A DNA stretch of 64,000 nt from Prorocentrum cordatum (Eukaryota > Sar > Dinophyceae > Prorocentrales > Prorocentraceae): NCBI GenBank assembly GCA_963575745.1, contig CAUYUJ010007435.1, positions 126,639 to 190,638 of the forward strand. Direction: 5' to 3'. Made by a program: the position numbers and the translations under genes. Of this stretch, positions 43,860 to 53,897 are shown piece by piece. The notes under the pieces are model-generated. The model worked only from the letters and a program-made list of their open reading frames with translations. It ran no database searches and was not told the DNA's origin. Numbering within the stretch: the first letter of the stretch is position 1; the number at the start of each line of letters is the position of its first letter.

Positions 43860-44565
43860 AAAACCCTGAATGCAAGCACTGTTTGGGGAAAGCCTAGAAC
43901 TGTGCAACGGTTACATGGATGGAGGGCGGGGCCTTGTCAAACAGGGGCTCCCGCCTGAGACTTTTTTACAGGTTATGACTAGCCGATTAAATTCGGATCG
44001 AAACTTACACGGGCTGATAGCAACTTTTTAAAACGGGACTATCGCTGAACACCTTTGGGGGCCCATGATCCTACAGTCCTGTAGCTAGAAGCATGGATGG
44101 CAGGTTCATGAAGAACTAGGCTCTCGCGCGAATTGCAGGACCATGGGGCGTTCTTCTTTCAAAGGGGCACTTCCCGAAGAGAAAAGGAATTCTTGCAGGG
44201 GTTCTGAGCAGGTCCGTTGGGACGGTCGGCGAATTAGAGCATCGTTAATGTCGAATGGATATACTATGGTCCTCCTACTCCTCCTCTACAATTCTTCAAT
44301 ATGAGCACTACTGCCGATCCTGTCCGAGCGGATCGGCTTGCTATTATCTGGCGCATCGGATTTCAAAGGTGGTGTACGCTTTCGGAACGTGTTCGGAATT
44401 TCAAGGTGGTGTCTCCGCTGCAGCGCCGGCCTCCTTTTAGGATCGACGCTCTGTTCCCGTCGTTGATGGACGGGCGCGTTCCACTGCTCGCGGAAGAACT
44501 ACTCGCAACTGGCCTGTGTCCGCCCTGGGGGAGTTACGATCCATTGCGTCGAAGCAGACATGTGT
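43860..44565. other. No recognised gene
   Basis: Holds a single satellite S1-like unit near 43905-43960 (ACATGGATGGAGGGCGG). The rest shows no repeat or motif that I can name. Confidence 0.4.
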
Positions 44566-44568
44566 AGT

Positions 44569-44744
44569 CCAAATTTCGTAATAAAGGGAGGGGGGTCTCA
44601 TTTCGGGGGGGGGGTCTCTTCCAGGCTATCTTGGAGGGCCTGGGGGGTCTGGGGACGATGTTTTGGAGGGTTCTCCCACGGGGGAGGTCTGAAATGGCTT
44701 GTCTTGGAGGGTCCAGACCCCCTCCCTTTTATTACGAAATCTGG
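44569..44744. mobile_element. MITE-like element with 30-bp terminal inverted repeats
   Basis: The left arm 44569-44598 (CCAAATTTCGTAATAAAGGG, then AGGGGGGTCT) pairs with the right arm 44715-44744 (AGACCCCCTCCCTTTTATTA, then CGAAATCTGG) with one substitution and two one-base gaps. The 176-base unit has no ORF. No clear target duplication was seen at the edges. Confidence 0.82.
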
Positions 44745-44879
44745 AGCATTTCGATCGTGTGCGAGTCGACTCTCTGCGAGTAGTGGAACGCGCTCGGAGA
44801 GTTGAGCGTTGCGCTCTCGCCCCGCCGCTGGCCTAAGCCATCCTCGCCGTTGCCGCCCCGCTCCTCTCCCTTCCTCCGC

Positions 44880-45560
44880 CTCCCCTGGCCCTCCTGCTCC
44901 TTTCCCGCCCCTGCTGCTCCTGGTGGTGCTGCTGCTGTACCTCCTCGTCGTCCCCCCGCCTCGCCTTCCTCCTCTTCCTCCTGCCTCATCCTCATCCTCT
45001 TCCTCCTGCTCATCATCCTCTTGAGCATCCGCCACCTCCACCTCCTCCTCCTCCAATTTGCACAGCCCCCTTTTTTCTCTGATTGCGCACAACAAGATGG
45101 GATCCGGTCAGGGGCTCCAGGTCCGCAGTGACACCTGTCGGCGGATGGAGAGAAATCAGCGCAGTGGAAAGAGATGGGTGGGATGGGGTAGGACGTCCGA
45201 TATGGCGCGAGCGCACCGAGCTTGCATCCTCCTCCTCCTCCTCCTCCTCCTCCTCCTCCTCCTCCTCCTCCTCCTCCTCCTCCTCCCCCTCCCCTCCTCT
45301 TTTTCCGTCTCCAGCCGCTCCTCCTCTGCCTCCTCCCGGGGTTCTGACTTGAACTAGGACCACTACGTTTTCGAAAGACAGAGGGGGTTCCGGGGTGGGT
45401 AAGGTACGCCTCCGTGCCTCCCTCTCCTCCTCCTCCTCCTCCTCCTCATCATCATCATCATCATCACCACCACCATCACCACCATCAAAATCCTGCCACT
45501 CCCCCAACCCTCATCCTCCTTCTCCTCAACATCGCCATCATCATGCCCTTCCCCCCGCCT
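44880..45560. repeat. Several (CTC)n and CAT tracts
   Basis: CTC/CTG-rich 44930-45055, clean (CTC)n 45227-45290, and CTC passing into ATCATCATC and CACCACCAT at 45420-45490. No gene in between. Confidence 0.8.
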
Positions 45561-45699
45561 CCATCCCTCTTCCTTGTTCTATGGCTCGCCGTCGTCGCAT
45601 CACCGGACATGCTGGCAGGGCGGCGCGGTGCTGTGCCCCAGACCTCCTCACAACGCATGGCCCCGAAATTTGCAGAGGCCAACTTCTGCACGGATGGAG

Positions 45700-46300
45700 T
45701 CCGGGTGGTTTTCAAATGCTGCCATCGTTGTATCGCGGGTAAGACCCGTAGTTTCCCCCAAACATAAAAAGCAGCTCACAGGATGGTGCGAGGTTGGTTT
45801 CCAGCATTTGGCGTAAGTTGGCGCAAGGGTCAGCGCGGTGGAAGTTCCTTTTACATCTCTCTAACGTGTTCGGTGATGGAGGGCGTGTGGCTTTCAGCAT
45901 GGAGCCATCGCCTTGGAATCGCCGCAAACTCGTCTTACCAGCTTCCAGGGGCTGCAGGGACGGAAGGCGGCTCCCTTTCAAAACGGGGCTTTCGCATGAG
46001 AGTCCTTTCCAGTTGGTGACCCACCCAGTAAGCAAGTGCAGCAGCTGCAAGGAACAGGGATGGAGAGAGACTCCTAATCAAAATGGACTTATCGTTTACT
46101 GGAAAGTTATGGCCCACCCAGTAAGCAAATGCAGCAGCTGCAAGGAGCAGGGATGGAGAGAGACTCCTGGTCAAAATGGGCTTACCGTTTACTGGACAGT
46201 GATGGCCCGAAGCAGCAGACGTTGCACACACATTGCAGGGGATGGAGGGCGGCTCCTCTTCAAAACGGGGCTCTCTCGCTTCACACGCCTTTGAACTTGA
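45700..46300 (+). repeat. Degenerate satellite S1-like array
   Basis: Units with GGGACGGAAGGCGGCTCC, then TTTCAAAACGGGGCTTTCGC. Two close copies of GGCCCACCCAGTAAGCAAAT or its variant, then GCAGCAGCTGCAAGGA and CAGGGATGGAGAGAGACTCC, lie at about 46018-46080 and 46110-46170. Confidence 0.65.
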
Positions 46301-46309
46301 TGGTCAGAT

Positions 46310-46560
46310 CGTTCACTCCTGTCACATGTGTAGTTTATACACTACAATCTATATATATATATATACATATGTACTGGATGCTGTATACGCATAGATGGAT
46401 AATGTATACGTGTATGTGTAGTTTATGTGTAGTTTATGCAGTTTGCACGCTTGTCATATGTGTAGTCTATACACTTATTTACATATATGTATTGCACAAT
46501 GCAGGGCAGGTTCTCTTCAACACGGGGCGCTCGCTTCAGTGGCATCCCCATGGCGCGCTT
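46310..46560. repeat. TATA/TGTA-rich stretch
   Basis: Alternating TA run at 46350-46366 and repeated GTGTAGTTTATGC/ACAC-type motifs. No gene was seen. Confidence 0.6.
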
Positions 46561-46679
46561 GCCTTTTGAGCGGGCGCTTCCCACAATGACAGGGAGTGCC
46601 CGCAGGGACTTCTGAGGGACCTGGGAAGGGAAGGTGCATTGCAGCATCGTTGGTGCATCATGGGTTCACTCTGGTTCTC

Positions 46680-46980
46680 CTGCTCCTCCTCCTCCTCCTC
46701 CTCCTCCCTCCTCGTTCTCGTTCCCCTGCTCCTCCGCATCCGCCTTCTCCCGTGTCGGGCCGAAGCTCAGGGTCGCGCGAATACGCCAACCTCGCTCTGG
46801 AGCCACCCCGCGCTGTCCTCCGCCTCCTCCCCCCTCCCCCGCTCCCCTCCTCTCCTCCCCTCCCTCTGCTCTCCATCCATTCCCTCCCTCCCTCCCTCCC
46901 TCCCTCCCCCTCTTTCTTCTCTTCCTCCTCTTCCTCCTCCTCCTCCTCCTCTTCCTCCTCCTCCTCCTCCTCCTTCTGCA
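46680..46980. repeat. (CTC)n and (CTCC)n tracts
   Basis: CTC at 46680-46710 and 46925-46975, with CTCCCTCCCTCC at 46880-46905. It ends in TTCTGCAG immediately before the candidate exon at 46982. Confidence 0.8.
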
Positions 46981-46981
46981 G

Positions 46982-47145
46982 ATCTTCGTGCTGCCCCTCC
47001 TCCTGGCCGAGGGGGGCACGGCGGATATATGCGACGGCACGCTCGAATACCCCTGGCCCAGCAGCCTGTCAATCGTCCTTACCGTCGCGGCGAAGTTCGA
47101 GGCTGTGTCGGGTATGATCAGGTTGGCCTTCGCCCGGACAGCTTC
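46982..47145 (-). CDS. Candidate internal exon of an unidentified gene
   Basis: Minus frame EAVRAKANLIIPDTASNFAA, continuing TVRTIDRLLGQGYSS, is preceded by a CAG|G acceptor at 47147-47146. The intron-side sequence matches the acceptor-side end of AP-1 mu intron 2, base for base from the splice site outward, which favours this strand. The plus strand is also open with a good acceptor (TTCTGCAG at 46974-46981) and a stop at 47147-47149, reading a hydrophobic C-terminus (IFVLPLLLAEGG, SLSIVLTVAAKF). GC3 is about 80% either way. I do not recognise the protein, and the donor side is not resolved. Confidence 0.3.
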
Positions 47146-47345
47146 CTGAGGGGAAACGTCAGGGGGGTGCATGCTCAGGGGGGGAAGCGTCGAGATGGAA
47201 TCTTGGCGATGCACCGCCGAGAAGTCGGCGATAAGCCCCCGGTAGCGAATCCGACCGTTCCTGAGCGGGGTGTGCGATGGGGCCCCCATCGGCGATGGAT
47301 GGGCAATAGGGGGTCGATGCATCTCCTCTTGAGCCTATCTCCCCC
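47146..47345. repeat. Introner-like module, second copy
   Basis: Aligns with plus-strand 14910-15060: CCTG(C/A)GGGG at the splice site, then CTC.GGGGGGGGAA..TCGA, TCGGCGATA.GCCCCCG, CATCGGCGATGAATGGGC (GGATGGGC here) and GTCGATGC. In AP-1 mu this is the acceptor end of an intron. Confidence 0.7.
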
Positions 47346-47349
47346 TAAC

Positions 47350-48035
47350 GTTGCTCCTGATCAGGGGTCAAACGTCGATCCCCGCCCCTCTAAGGGGGGG
47401 GGTCGGATACATCCCCCCCCCATCCTGGAGCCCAACCCCCGACGTTGCCCTTGCGCACTGCCGCTGCGCTCTGCGCGCTCGCCGCCTCTGGCCCGTGACT
47501 CGTCCCCCGGTGACTGACGTGGCGCGCCTGCGCTCTGAGGGCTCCGCGTGCTCGTGGGCCACCAGGCGGCTACGAGCACGTCTTCGCCGCAAAGATAGAT
47601 CCACATACACCGCGTTGGGGCTCTGACGTGGTACAGCGCGGACGCGGCCGCAAGAGAAGCTCGCAAGAAGCCCAACCCTGAAAAGCCGCGCGCGAACTGC
47701 CACAGGAGGGAAAACCCGGAGCACCCCGGACGCAGCACCTTCTTTCAAGAGGCCGCGGGAAGCCACCGCGCGGCGCGCGGAGCGGAGGCCAAAGGTACCC
47801 CGACGAACAGCACTTGGCTTCTTGATGCGCGTCCCCACGGTATCTCGGGAGTTGTCCTGGACTCCTGCTGATCTTTGATGGCTTACAGGCACGTGTCCTG
47901 GACTCCAGTTCACGTACATTCTATTGATGGCTGCCCCGCCTACACAATGGAGCGCGCTCACGCACATTCCGTTGATGGCTGTCCCGCCTGCAGCAGGAGG
48001 GTACGAACGACTGCTCGCCCGGGAAGGCGGTACAG
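47350..48035. other. No recognised gene
   Basis: GC-rich. A 60-70 base imperfect repeat at 47925-48000 has CATTCTATTGATGGCTGCCC then CGCCTACA, and CATTCCGTTGATGGCTGTCC then CGCCTGCA. Confidence 0.5.
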
Positions 48036-48039
48036 GGCA

Positions 48040-48410
48040 GTTTTTAATACATAGGATCTTCAAGCATACAGGATTTGTAATACAAGATTAAGATATGAGT
48101 AAATGTATGCATGAACTCATCGTTGTTTTTAGTAGTAAGCCCTGCATGTTCAATACACGATCCGCACGCGGAGCATGCATTAAAAACGGCACTGCACGAC
48201 CGACTGCGCAGAACAGTGTTTAATACATATGATGTTTTAAGAATTTAAGATTTTAGCACATGATTAATATGATTAATATATGAATCAATGTATGCATGAA
48301 CTCATCGTTGTTTTTAGTACTACGTAAGTCCCTGCATGCTTATCACACGATCCGCACGCGGAGCATGCATTCAAAAACGGCACTGCACGACCGACTGCCC
48401 GCCCTGGAAG
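48040..48410 (+). repeat. 185-bp tandem duplication
   Basis: ATGTATGCATGAACTCATCG, TTGTTTTTAGTA, CACGATCCGCACGCGGAGCA and AACGGCACTGCACGACCGAC all occur twice in order, about 190 bases apart. Unusually AT-rich for the window. Confidence 0.88.
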
Positions 48411-48497
48411 GCGGCAGACCATCCACACCCACCGCTCCTCTCCGGGCCCCAGGGCAGGGCTCCCCACGGCGGTGACACGGGGACACAGATCTCGACC

Positions 48498-48632
48498 GGC
48501 CACAACTGCGGGAGCTGTGGTCCTTACCCCCCTGGGGGAACCCATCGCATCGACGATCTCTCGAGAGGGGTGTCGAAATCGATGGGTCCCCCAGGGGGGT
48601 GAGGACCACAGCTCCCCCAATTGTGGCTGGCC
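48498..48632. mobile_element. Long inverted repeat, MITE-like
   Basis: The left arm 48498-48547 (GGCCACAACTGCGGGAGCTG, TGGTCCTTACCCCCCTGGGG, AACCCATCG) pairs with the right arm 48580-48632 (CGATGGGTCCCCCAGGGGGG, TGAGGACCACAGCTCCCCCA, ATTGTGGCTGGCC) with few mismatches. The centre carries a CTCTCGAGAG palindrome. No ORF. Confidence 0.82.
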
Positions 48633-48639
48633 TGACATC

Positions 48640-49755
48640 TCGACGGCGGCACGTCATGGAGCGGGTCGCACCGGGCAGCGGTAGCCAGCGGCCACGCAGC
48701 ATCGGTCAAAAGCAGAGCATCGGGAAGCCGCATCGGCTCGGAGCGTTCGTCGGAGCGAGACGCATCGGCACGGGGTCGAAACCGAATCGCATCGGCTGCG
48801 CCAGGATGCGCAACGATGCCATGCAAGCGTCCGGCCGCGTCGGATCGACGGAGAATTCGGAGTCGAATCGGATCGGGTCGGCTGGAATCAGCATCGAAGC
48901 GGGTCTGCCGTATCGAGATTGACACTGGAAGGCGGGGGATGATTGCTGAAGCGTGCCCCGAATCGGCAACAGCCACACCCTCGACTGGCTGGTAGGCGTG
49001 CGCCTCGCCTTCGGTCCCAGCCCCTTCGGCGTCCTGATCCTGTTGCTCACGACGTCTACCCCTAGAGCTCTGGACCCCGTACCCAGGGCCAGTCTTTCGC
49101 GGCGGGCCGCTTTGTGACGGGCCCGTGGGCCGAAGACGGCCACTGGACGTCGAGATCTCGAACAACGTCCGAGGCTTCCTGGGCGATTCCTGGAGGTCGA
49201 CGACGGACCGCTGCCATAGTGCAGCGCGGGGGGTCCTGCACTATCTGCTCCTTGGCCTGATCCATGGGTGCCTGGCGGGGGGAGCTTGGAGACCGCACGC
49301 GCAGGCCGTGGGGACAAGCACCCAGCCCACGAAGCAGGAGCGGCAAGAGGACGGGGAGGGGGAGGAGGCGGAGGTGGAACCGCAGGAGGCGGCGGAGAAA
49401 GGAAGACCCGGGAAAAGCCATCGCCAGCCTGGCCACCCGAAGAGAAAGGGAGCCGTGGAGCAAAGCACCCTGCCCAGGCAGCAGCAACGAAAAGCACGCG
49501 CGAGAATCGGGCAGCGCTGATGGCTGGTTGGCCTCGGTGAATCGGCTCTGTTGTGCAAGCTAGGACATGCTCGGGACGTTGACACCTGGGGACCAGGAAG
49601 TGGACGGCGTGTGGCGCCGAACTGTAGTGGCCCAAAGTGGCGGAGCGAGACGCGAAGCCAAGGCTCCTGATCGTGAACGGCCACAGAAGCACAGACGGGG
49701 ACCCCAACCTGCGGCGCCCCCTGCTGCTCAGCGCGTGGGCCAAGGTAAAGGGGCC
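48640..49755. other. GC-rich stretch without a recognised gene
   Basis: GCATCGG and TCGGATCG words recur at 48700-48900. Long frames on both strands lack known motifs. Nothing else was seen. Confidence 0.4.
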
Positions 49756-49759
49756 CCAG

Positions 49760-49906
49760 AACACACAAATAAATACACACAAATAAAATGATTCCCTATA
49801 TTTCCCATATTTTCTGGGTTTTTGTCCTCCCCCCACCTCCCATATTTTGGCATATTTTCCTGGGGATCGACGATTCATTGTGTCTGTGTGTTTCTTCCCC
49901 TCCTGA
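49760..49906. repeat. AT-rich dispersed module, copy 2
   Basis: The same order of blocks as 21594-21740: ACACAAATAAATACACACAA, CCCATATTTTCTGGG, TTTTGTCCTCCCCCCACC, CATATTTTCCTGGGGATCGA, TTGTGTCTGTGTGTTTCTTC, CCCTCCTGA. Identity is about 85% by eye, same orientation. Confidence 0.85.
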
Positions 49907-50334
49907 CAAGGCGCCACCACAACTGTCCCCGAGCCGGAGCTCCGCCGCGGGTCTCCTTAAAGAAGCAGCCCAGGCAGACACGAAAACACCCACACAAACT
50001 CAATGATTTCCGACATGGTTCCAGATTTACAGGATTCTAATCTTCAGTGTTTCACGATGTAAGATGAAATCTTTCCTATCTGGAAACGCTCCATACCATC
50101 TTCCCCTATGTTAACTGGGGAATATTCCTGGATGAATTTAACACATCCAGTTAAACTAGTAGGATAGGAATGGTAGGGAAAAATGGGAATCTTACATGAT
50201 TCTCCATACCATCTTTCCCTCTGTTTTCACGAAATCAGCGTGTAGTGGTGTCTGTGCCAGCTTTTCCCTTCTGAGGTTTTGCTCGAACCCGACCTCCACC
50301 AACCGTCGGATCTCGCCACGTGCTGGACGAATTC

Positions 50335-50394
50335 TGAGCCCCACCCCCGCCACCCATCGAGTTGCCTGAATCGTTGATCGGCGAGGGTATCGGG
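50335..50394. repeat. Inverted-repeat hairpin, family H1 third copy
   Basis: AGCCCCACCCCCGCCACCCA and GTTGATCGGCGAGGGTATCG, preceded by TCGCCACGTGCTGGACGAAT. Matches the second hairpin at 36804-36867. Confidence 0.7.
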
Positions 50395-50597
50395 CGCGGC
50401 CTAATCGACCCCGAGCAAAGCATCCCCTTCCGTGACGTCACCCTCGCCTCTCAAGCTTCCCTCTGGCTGCACACACACGCCTCGAGGGCGCAGCGAGGGA
50501 GACGCCACGGAAGGGGCTGGCTTGCCGGGGGTCGGGCAGGCCGCCCCGGAGGCTGGGCCTCGGCTCCTGCCGCCGACCTCTGTCCGCGGCGCTGGAG

Positions 50598-50896
50598 GGC
50601 CTCCGCAGAGGCCTCCCAGATGGGGTCGGAGTAGACGGGGTCGGAGGATCGCGCTGCATCGCCGATACATCGTCGATGCAGCGGCGATGCACCGGCGATG
50701 CATCGGCGATGCACCGGCGATGCACCGGCGGTGCACCGGCGATGCACCGGCGACGCACTGGCGATGCATCGGCGACGTCGACGAGAAGCACATCGGGCTG
50801 CACATCGAGCCGCATCAGCGATGCATCAGCGATGCGGCGCGATCCTCCGACCCCATCTACTCCGACCCCATCTGGGAGGCATAGACTCTGGAGGCC
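50598..50896. mobile_element. Inverted-repeat unit with a minisatellite loop
   Basis: The left arm 50598-50667 (GCCTCCCAGATGGGGTCGGA, GTAGACGGGGTCGGAGGATC, GCGCTGCATCG) pairs with the right arm 50822-50896 (CATCAGCGATGCGGCGCGAT, CCTCCGACCCCATCTACTCC, GACCCCATCTGGGAGGC) almost perfectly. The loop is a 12-base minisatellite of GATGCACCGGC / GATGCATCGGC units (about 50670-50780). Related single arms occur at 31245-31400. Confidence 0.82.
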
Positions 50897-52200
50897 GAGG
50901 CGAGGCGAGGCGAGGCGCCGGTGTGTCGCCCAAGAGGGGGCGGCCCTACGAGAGCCCGGCGGGGGCGCCAGAGCGCCGAGAAGTTGAAGCCCGCTCAGAT
51001 GCTGGAGTCGGATCTCAGTTAGCAGGATCGGAGAACGAGCAGGAGGCGTCGGAGTCGGAAGGTCGAAGAGATACGAGCAGGCGTCGGAGCAGGCGTCCGG
51101 AGGCCGAGAAGCGGCCCAGACACGGTCCCCGGCACCCCTCCACGGAGGCGAGGACGCGAGCGAGCACGGGCCGCGCGAGGGCTCACGGACGCGGCCCGCG
51201 GGGGGGAGCGGCCAGCTGCGGGCGCCGCCACTCCCAGGGGCCCCCTCCCGGGGACGAGGCCTCGGGGGCGAGGCCTCCGGGGCGAGTCCGGCCGTGGCGG
51301 CGAGGGGGGGAGGCCACGGGAGGCCCAAGAGGGCGACAACGGGGGAGAGGTGCCTCCTCCTCCTCCTCCTCCTCCTCCTCCTGCTCCTCCTCCTCCTCCT
51401 GCTCCTCCTCCTCCTCCTCCTCCTCCTCCTCGGGGGGTCTGGCACTTTGTAAGTCCGCGGGCGCGAGGGTGCCAGAGGGGGGTCCGGCGCCGGTCGGGCC
51501 AGAGGCGGGGCGCGCCGAAGCAAGCTAGGGCACGAGGGAAGAGGGAACGCCGAGCGAAGCGAGAAGGAGAAAGAGCCGCTCAGATCGTGCAGACCATTGC
51601 GGAGGGCCCCGGGGAGAGCGTGCGAGCCGCGTACGAGCAGCTGAAGCCAGGGGAAAAAGGTCTGGCACACGCTGGCATGCATTACGGAACGGGGAAGGTG
51701 CCCCCGGAAAATGGCACTGCAGTGCCGCGCCGCCTGATTTGGCGACGGAGCGCGCCGACTTGGAATGGAGGCAGGACCCGTCGCTAATACACGCGCCTTT
51801 ATCCGTGCTTGCGTTTCCTCGAGGGCGTTTCCTCGAGAGAAGACGGAGAAGAGGAGAGGGCGTGCCTCTCCTCCAGAGGCCCCGCCCGGAGCCATCCTGG
51901 CCGTCTTCCCGAGCTGCGCCCACCTGTGGCCACGGGAGTCCCCCAAAACGCCCAACAAAAAACTTGTGATACGGAGACATCGACGCCGCCGTCGTCGTCG
52001 CCGTCGCCGTCGTCGCAGAGGCGAGCATCGGCCGCGCGAGGGCTCGTCGGCGCCACGTCCAGCGAGCGCGCGCGGCGCAGTGGGGCCCATCACTCCGCGG
52101 TGGCCTCGTTCTCCTGCAGCCAGCTGGGGTCTGGGGCACCCTTCAGCTGGCCGCCGGGCACCTCTGCGGTGGCGCGGCCCGCCTTCCACTGCTCTTTCCT
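50897..52200. repeat. GC-rich region with (CTC)n, no recognised gene
   Basis: (CTC)n at 51350-51430 and a CGTCGTCGCCGTCGCCGTCG triplet stretch at 51990-52015. Frames on both strands are long because of GC bias. None shows a conserved domain. Confidence 0.5.
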
Positions 52201-52204
52201 TCTC

Positions 52205-52560
52205 CTCGTCCTCCGCCTGCTCCTCCTCCTCCTCCTGTTCCTCCTCCTCTTACACCCTCCTCCTTCTGTAATCCCTCCTGTAATCCCTCCTCCTCCTCCT
52301 CCTCCTCCTCCTCCTCCTCCTCCTCCTCCTCCTCCTCCTCCCGTAATCCCTCCTCCTCCTCCTCCTCCTCAAACTCCCTCCTCCTTCCTCTCCCTCCTCT
52401 CCTCCTTTCCTCTCCTCCTCCTCCGTCCTCCTCCTGTCCTCGCTCCTCCCTCCTCCTCTCCTGCTCCCTCCTTCTCCTTCTCCTCCCCCTCCTCCTCCTC
52501 CTCCTCCTCCTCCTCCTTCTCCTGCTTCATTTTCCTCCCTCATCCCTCCTCATGCTCCAC
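52205..52560. repeat. (CTC)n tract
   Basis: TCC/CTC triplets with CTGTAATCCCTCC repeats at 52266-52290 and 52344-52356. Directly precedes the CAT array. Confidence 0.88.
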
Positions 52561-52676
52561 TTCCTGTTCCTCCTCCTCCTCCAAGTCCTTTCACTCCTCC
52601 TCCTCTGTCCTCGGGCACACCGCAGGCGCGCCGGGTATGAGGCGCTAACGTTTGATCTCCTCCTCCTCGTCCTCCT

Positions 52677-52691
52677 GCATCATGATCATGG

Positions 52692-52758
<67 letters not shown>

Positions 52759-53282
52759 CATCATCATAATCATCATCATCATCACCACCATCATCATCAT
52801 CATCAGCATCATCATTATCATCACCATCATCATCAGCATTATCATCAGCATTATCATCAGCATTATCAGTCTCATCGTCATCGTGATCGTCATCATCATG
52901 ATCATCATCATCATCGTCATCATCATCATCATCATCATCATCCTCGTGATCATCATCTCCATCATCAGTATCATCTTGATCATCATCGTCATCGTCATCG
53001 TCATCCTCATTTTCATTATCACAATCATGATCATCTTTATCCTCCTCATCATCATCGTCATCGTCGTCATAAACATCACCATCACCACCTTCCTGATGAT
53101 CATAATCATCATCAACATCATCATCATGATCCTCATCCTCATCCGCATCCTCATCATCATCGCCATCACCACCACCACCATCATCATGGTCCCAATCAGC
53201 ATGGCCATCGCCTTCGCATTCTCCTTTGCCATCACCATCACAATCATCATCATAAGCATCCTTATCAGCATCATCGTCATCG

Positions 53283-53313
<31 letters not shown>

Positions 53314-53860
53314 CAACATCATCGTTATCAACATCATTGTCATGATCGTTATCATTACGATCATCAGCATCGCAACCGTCATCACCATAGGCATCACGAC
53401 CACCACCATCATAATCAGCACCATCATCATGATCATCATCGCAGTCATCATCACTAGAATCATTAGCAGGTTCATCACCATCATGAGCATCACTAGCACC
53501 ACCACCTCACTCATCATCACCATCGTCATCAGCAACATCATCACAGTCAATAGTATCACCACCATCACACCAAACATCATCCTCATCAGCATCATCATCA
53601 TCATCATCATCATTAGCATCAACATCGTCACCATCAGCACCATCAACATCATCGCAAAGTATCGTCATATCAATTATCATCACCACCGCCGCCACCATCA
53701 CCATCACCATCACTACCATCATCACCTACCGACTTATTTTCACAATAACCATCCACAGCATCACCACCACCATCAATATCCTCATCATCATCACCATCAC
53801 CATCGTCATATGCAGCACCATAATCATCATTCCCATCATCATAATCATCCGTTGAAGACA
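52677..53860. repeat. CAT/TCA triplet array
   Basis: About 1.2 kb, purest at 52695-52800. Multiple interrupted CATCAT/CACCAT/CGTCAT blocks as in the 19.8-21.3 kb array. It ends 40 bases downstream (minus sense) of the hypothetical gene's stop. Confidence 0.92.
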
Positions 53861-53897
53861 AAGAGGGATACGGAGAGAAAGAGGGATATTGTGTATC

